From contig JADJGZ010000017.1 of the NCBI GenBank assembly GCA_016707785.1, positions 1 to 64,000 of the forward strand: 64,000 nt of DNA, read 5' to 3'. Within the stretch, counting starts at the first letter, position 1, and every line of letters starts with the position of its first letter. Of this stretch, positions 62,462 to 64,000 are shown piece by piece. This stretch comes from Bacteroidales bacterium (GTDB lineage Bacteria > Bacteroidota > Bacteroidia > Bacteroidales > UBA4417). The position numbers were made by a program, and so were the translations under genes. The notes below the pieces were generated by a model that saw only the letters and a list, made by a program, of their open reading frames with translations, made no database searches and was not told the DNA's origin.

Positions 62462-63397
62462 TTATTTGAATTGAAAAAGAGACGAAATTGATTCGTAGTT
62501 CTGCAATCTTTTGATTACGTCGGCCAACAGGTGTGCGGTTGTTAGAACAGTAATCTTTGAACTTTCGTGTTTAAGTGGAATTGTATCAGTAACCACTACT
62601 TCTGTAAATGCTGACCGCTCGATCTTCTCAATAGCATCACCCGAAAGTATGGGGTGAGAGCAAAAAGCCCTGACGCTGGCAGCTCCATTATCGACCATGA
62701 TTTGTGCAGCCTTAACAATAGTACCGCCAGTGTCGATGATATCATCCATTAGGATTACATCTTTCCCTTTAACATCCCCAATCAGCTGCATTGTTTCCAC
62801 CAGGTTGGCTTTAGCTCTTTGTTTATAACAAATCACAAAACCGGTATCCAGTGCTTTTGCATAGGCGGCAGCCCTTCTTGTCCCGCCTGTATCAGGCGAA
62901 GCCATCACCAGGTTGGGCAGATTTAACCCTTTAATATAAGGGAGAAATATGGAAGAAGCATACAGATGATCTACAGGCAAATCAAAAAAGCCCTGAATCT
63001 GGTCGGCATGTAAATCCACAGTAATGATCCGCTGCACTCCGGCCTTTGAAATCAGGTTGGCAATGAGTTTGGCGGTAATCGGCACCCTGGGTTTGTCTTT
63101 CCTGTCCTGCCTGGCAAAACCATAATAAGGGATCACAGCAATGATATGTCTTGCTGATGCCCTTCTGGCAGCATCCACCAGCATTAATAGTTCCAGCAGG
63201 TTATCAGCGGGAGGAAATGTGGATTGGACAATAAAAACATCACTCCCTCTGAGGTTTTCCTCAAATGAAGTTGTAAATTCCCCATCACTAAATACGGTAA
63301 CCTGTATTTCGCCTAATTTTTGCCCGTATGATTCAGCGATTTTCTCTGCAAGGTACCTTGATGCCCTGCCTGAAAAGATTTTTATAGGCTTATTCAT
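62462..63397 (-). CDS. prs: Ribose-phosphate pyrophosphokinase
   Basis: A 311-residue class I PRPP synthetase making the precursor of nucleotides, His and Trp from ribose 5-phosphate and ATP. Motifs: FSDGEFTTSFEENLRG near 36, ATP-site YYGFARQDRKDKPR near 95, DLHADQIQGFFDLPVDHL near 128, SPDTGGTRRA near 166 and the PRPP loop VILMDDIIDTGGT near 214. Length is normal. It is the first gene of the prs-rplY unit and has its own Bacteroidota-type promoter. Confidence 0.96.
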   Translation of the reverse strand: MNKPIKIFSGRASRYLAEKIAESYGQKLGEIQVTVFSDGEFTTSFEENLRGSDVFIVQSTFPPADNLLELLMLVDAARRASARHIIAVIPYYGFARQDRKDKPRVPITAKLIANLISKAGVQRIITVDLHADQIQGFFDLPVDHLYASSIFLPYIKGLNLPNLVMASPDTGGTRRAAAYAKALDTGFVICYKQRAKANLVETMQLIGDVKGKDVILMDDIIDTGGTIVKAAQIMVDNGAASVRAFCSHPILSGDAIEKIERSAFTEVVVTDTIPLKHESSKITVLTTAHLLADVIKRLQNYESISSLFQFK

Positions 63398-63423
63398 GGT
63401 GGCTATATTATCGGATGGGCCTG

Positions 63424-63455
63424 CAAAGATAGAACCTTTTTTGGTAGCTCACAAA
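63424..63455 (-). promoter_or_regulatory. Bacteroidota-type promoter of prs
   Basis: On the minus strand TTTG (63455-63452) and TATCTTTG (63431-63424) are 20 nt apart, matching the consensus. The transcript would begin about 20 nt before the prs ATG at 63397. Confidence 0.75.
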
Positions 63456-63491
63456 TTGATTTCCAGTCCAGGATAAGAGAAAAAACAATGG

Positions 63492-63523
63492 AACATGTCC
63501 GACTTCCTGAAGTCGGACATGTT
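63492..63523. repeat. REP-like palindrome with 15-bp arms
   Basis: AACATGTCCGACTTC and its exact reverse complement are separated by 2 nt. No T tract follows. The GTCCGACTTC...GAAGTCGGAC type resembles REP elements of Bacteroidota. The remaining spacer to 63765 is AT-rich with no gene or tRNA recognised. Confidence 0.75.
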
Positions 63524-63765
63524 AAATAATGGTTCACTTTGTTTCATTTTGCTTAAAAAGTGTGAGAGACTGTTTCGCTGAATTAATGTTAGCCTATGCA
63601 ACAGCCTCATTTTATTGTGTTTATAAAGAGCTTCACAATCCCTTTAAAAAGGAATGCAAATATTAGTTCCATACCCGGGATTAAATGAATGTTAAGCGAC
63701 AAAAAAGTTTATATGAAATGCTGATTTCAGAGGGGTATGTTGATAGAATTTCAAGTCTGTTTCAC

Positions 63766-63773
63766 TATATTTG
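63766..63773 (+). promoter_or_regulatory. -7 element before the last gene
   Basis: TATATTTG fits TAnnTTTG and lies 76 nt before the ATG. The nearest upstream TTG is 23 nt away, longer than usual, so this is a weaker prediction. Confidence 0.4.
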
Positions 63774-63849
63774 CACCTCTGTTCACAAGCTTGGAGACCT
63801 GCCTGTTCTATAAAGCCGCAAAAACCCAAAAACCCAAAATACCCTATTT

Positions 63850-64000
63850 ATGAAAAAATTTACTCGTCTGGCCGTCCTGACGGCATTTACTTTTTTGCTT
63901 TGCTTCCAAATGAATGGGTGGGGGCAATTGTTAGTTGAAGAATTTGACTATACAGCTGGAACTCTGCTAACTGCAAATGGTTGGACAGCTCATAGTAGTG
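63850..64000 (+). CDS. Exported protein, 5' part only
   Basis: Fifty codons of a gene running off the window. A signal peptide is clear (KKFTRLAVLTAFTFLLCFQM, cleavage near WGQ), followed by LLVEEFDYTAGTLLTANGW, an opening often seen in Bacteroidota secreted proteins that carry lamin-tail or choice-of-anchor domains and type IX sorting signals. The function cannot be judged from this fragment. Confidence 0.7.
   Translation, partial: MKKFTRLAVLTAFTFLLCFQMNGWGQLLVEEFDYTAGTLLTANGWTAHSS

Noticed and set aside
63524..63849. tRNA or small RNA gene upstream of the last gene
   Set aside because: No cloverleaf or conserved tRNA box could be drawn by eye; only an AT-rich promoter region is supported.

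Overview
The window is a chromosomal segment of a Bacteroidota bacterium, probably an uncultured anaerobic or facultative member near Bacteroidales/Marinilabiliales. Evidence: promoters of the Bacteroidota type (TTTG, about 19-20 nt, TAnnTTTG) upstream of the EF-G paralogue and prs; an F-type ATP synthase cluster with order atpB-E-F-H-A-G and no atpD/atpC; LytS/LytTR signalling; a Fibrobacter-type major paralogous domain protein; a very large thioester alpha-2-macroglobulin; and few Shine-Dalgarno sequences. No rRNA, tRNA, CRISPR array, insertion sequence or phage gene was recognised.

Layout. 1-1.2 kb: decayed AAA/DUF4143 ATPase. 1.25-10.1 kb: a lipoprotein, then a four-gene minus-strand operon (unknown protein, beta-propeller, MoxR-like AAA+ ATPase, TraB/EreA-like protein) divergent from a sigma-54-activator-like ATPase without a visible DNA-binding domain. 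This looks like a little-described ATPase-centred system. 10.4-16.3 kb: Tet(M)-like ribosomal GTPase, M28 peptidase, OsmC and two membrane proteins. 16.5-20.3 kb: five-PAS LytS-type kinase, a receiver-only regulator and a LytTR regulator. 20.6-22.7 kb: EF-G paralogue with degenerate GTPase motifs. 23-31 kb: GIY-YIG protein, 2013-residue alpha-2-macroglobulin, DUF3108 protein. 31.4-33.1 kb: Fe-S proteins and TadA. 33.4-38.7 kb: ATP synthase. 39-41.4 kb: ferritin, DUF3109 protein with a 3' frameshift, ECF sigma factor with a coupled membrane protein.

41.4-46.1 kb is a coherent sulfur/redox locus: a Crp/Fnr regulator with FNR-like cysteine positions and a CRP-like recognition helix, TGTGA-type boxes in the divergent promoter, then a Cys-rich small protein, DsrC with both arm cysteines, DsrM-like cytochrome b, DsrK-like Fe-S protein and a cysteine desulfurase. 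No dsrAB is present. 46.3-49 kb: glycyl-tRNA synthetase (possibly leaderless) and an AAA ATPase behind a 45-bp near-perfect palindrome. 49.5-54.9 kb: a glycyl radical enzyme whose active-site residues fit trans-4-hydroxyproline dehydratase, its activase and a GH127-type arabinofuranosidase, together suggesting use of plant hydroxyproline-rich glycoproteins. 55-61 kb: a modular exported protein and a lipoprotein. 61-63.4 kb: prs, rplY, pth. The window ends inside a new exported-protein gene.

A recurrent theme is intergenic short tandem repeats, several unrelated in sequence but sharing a 7-bp period (AAAATCC, ACATCAG, AGTCACT, GTGCTGG types). One reaches into the 3' end of a LytTR gene, one forms the leader of the ferritin gene, and an associated repeat creates false N-terminal extensions on neighbouring reading frames.
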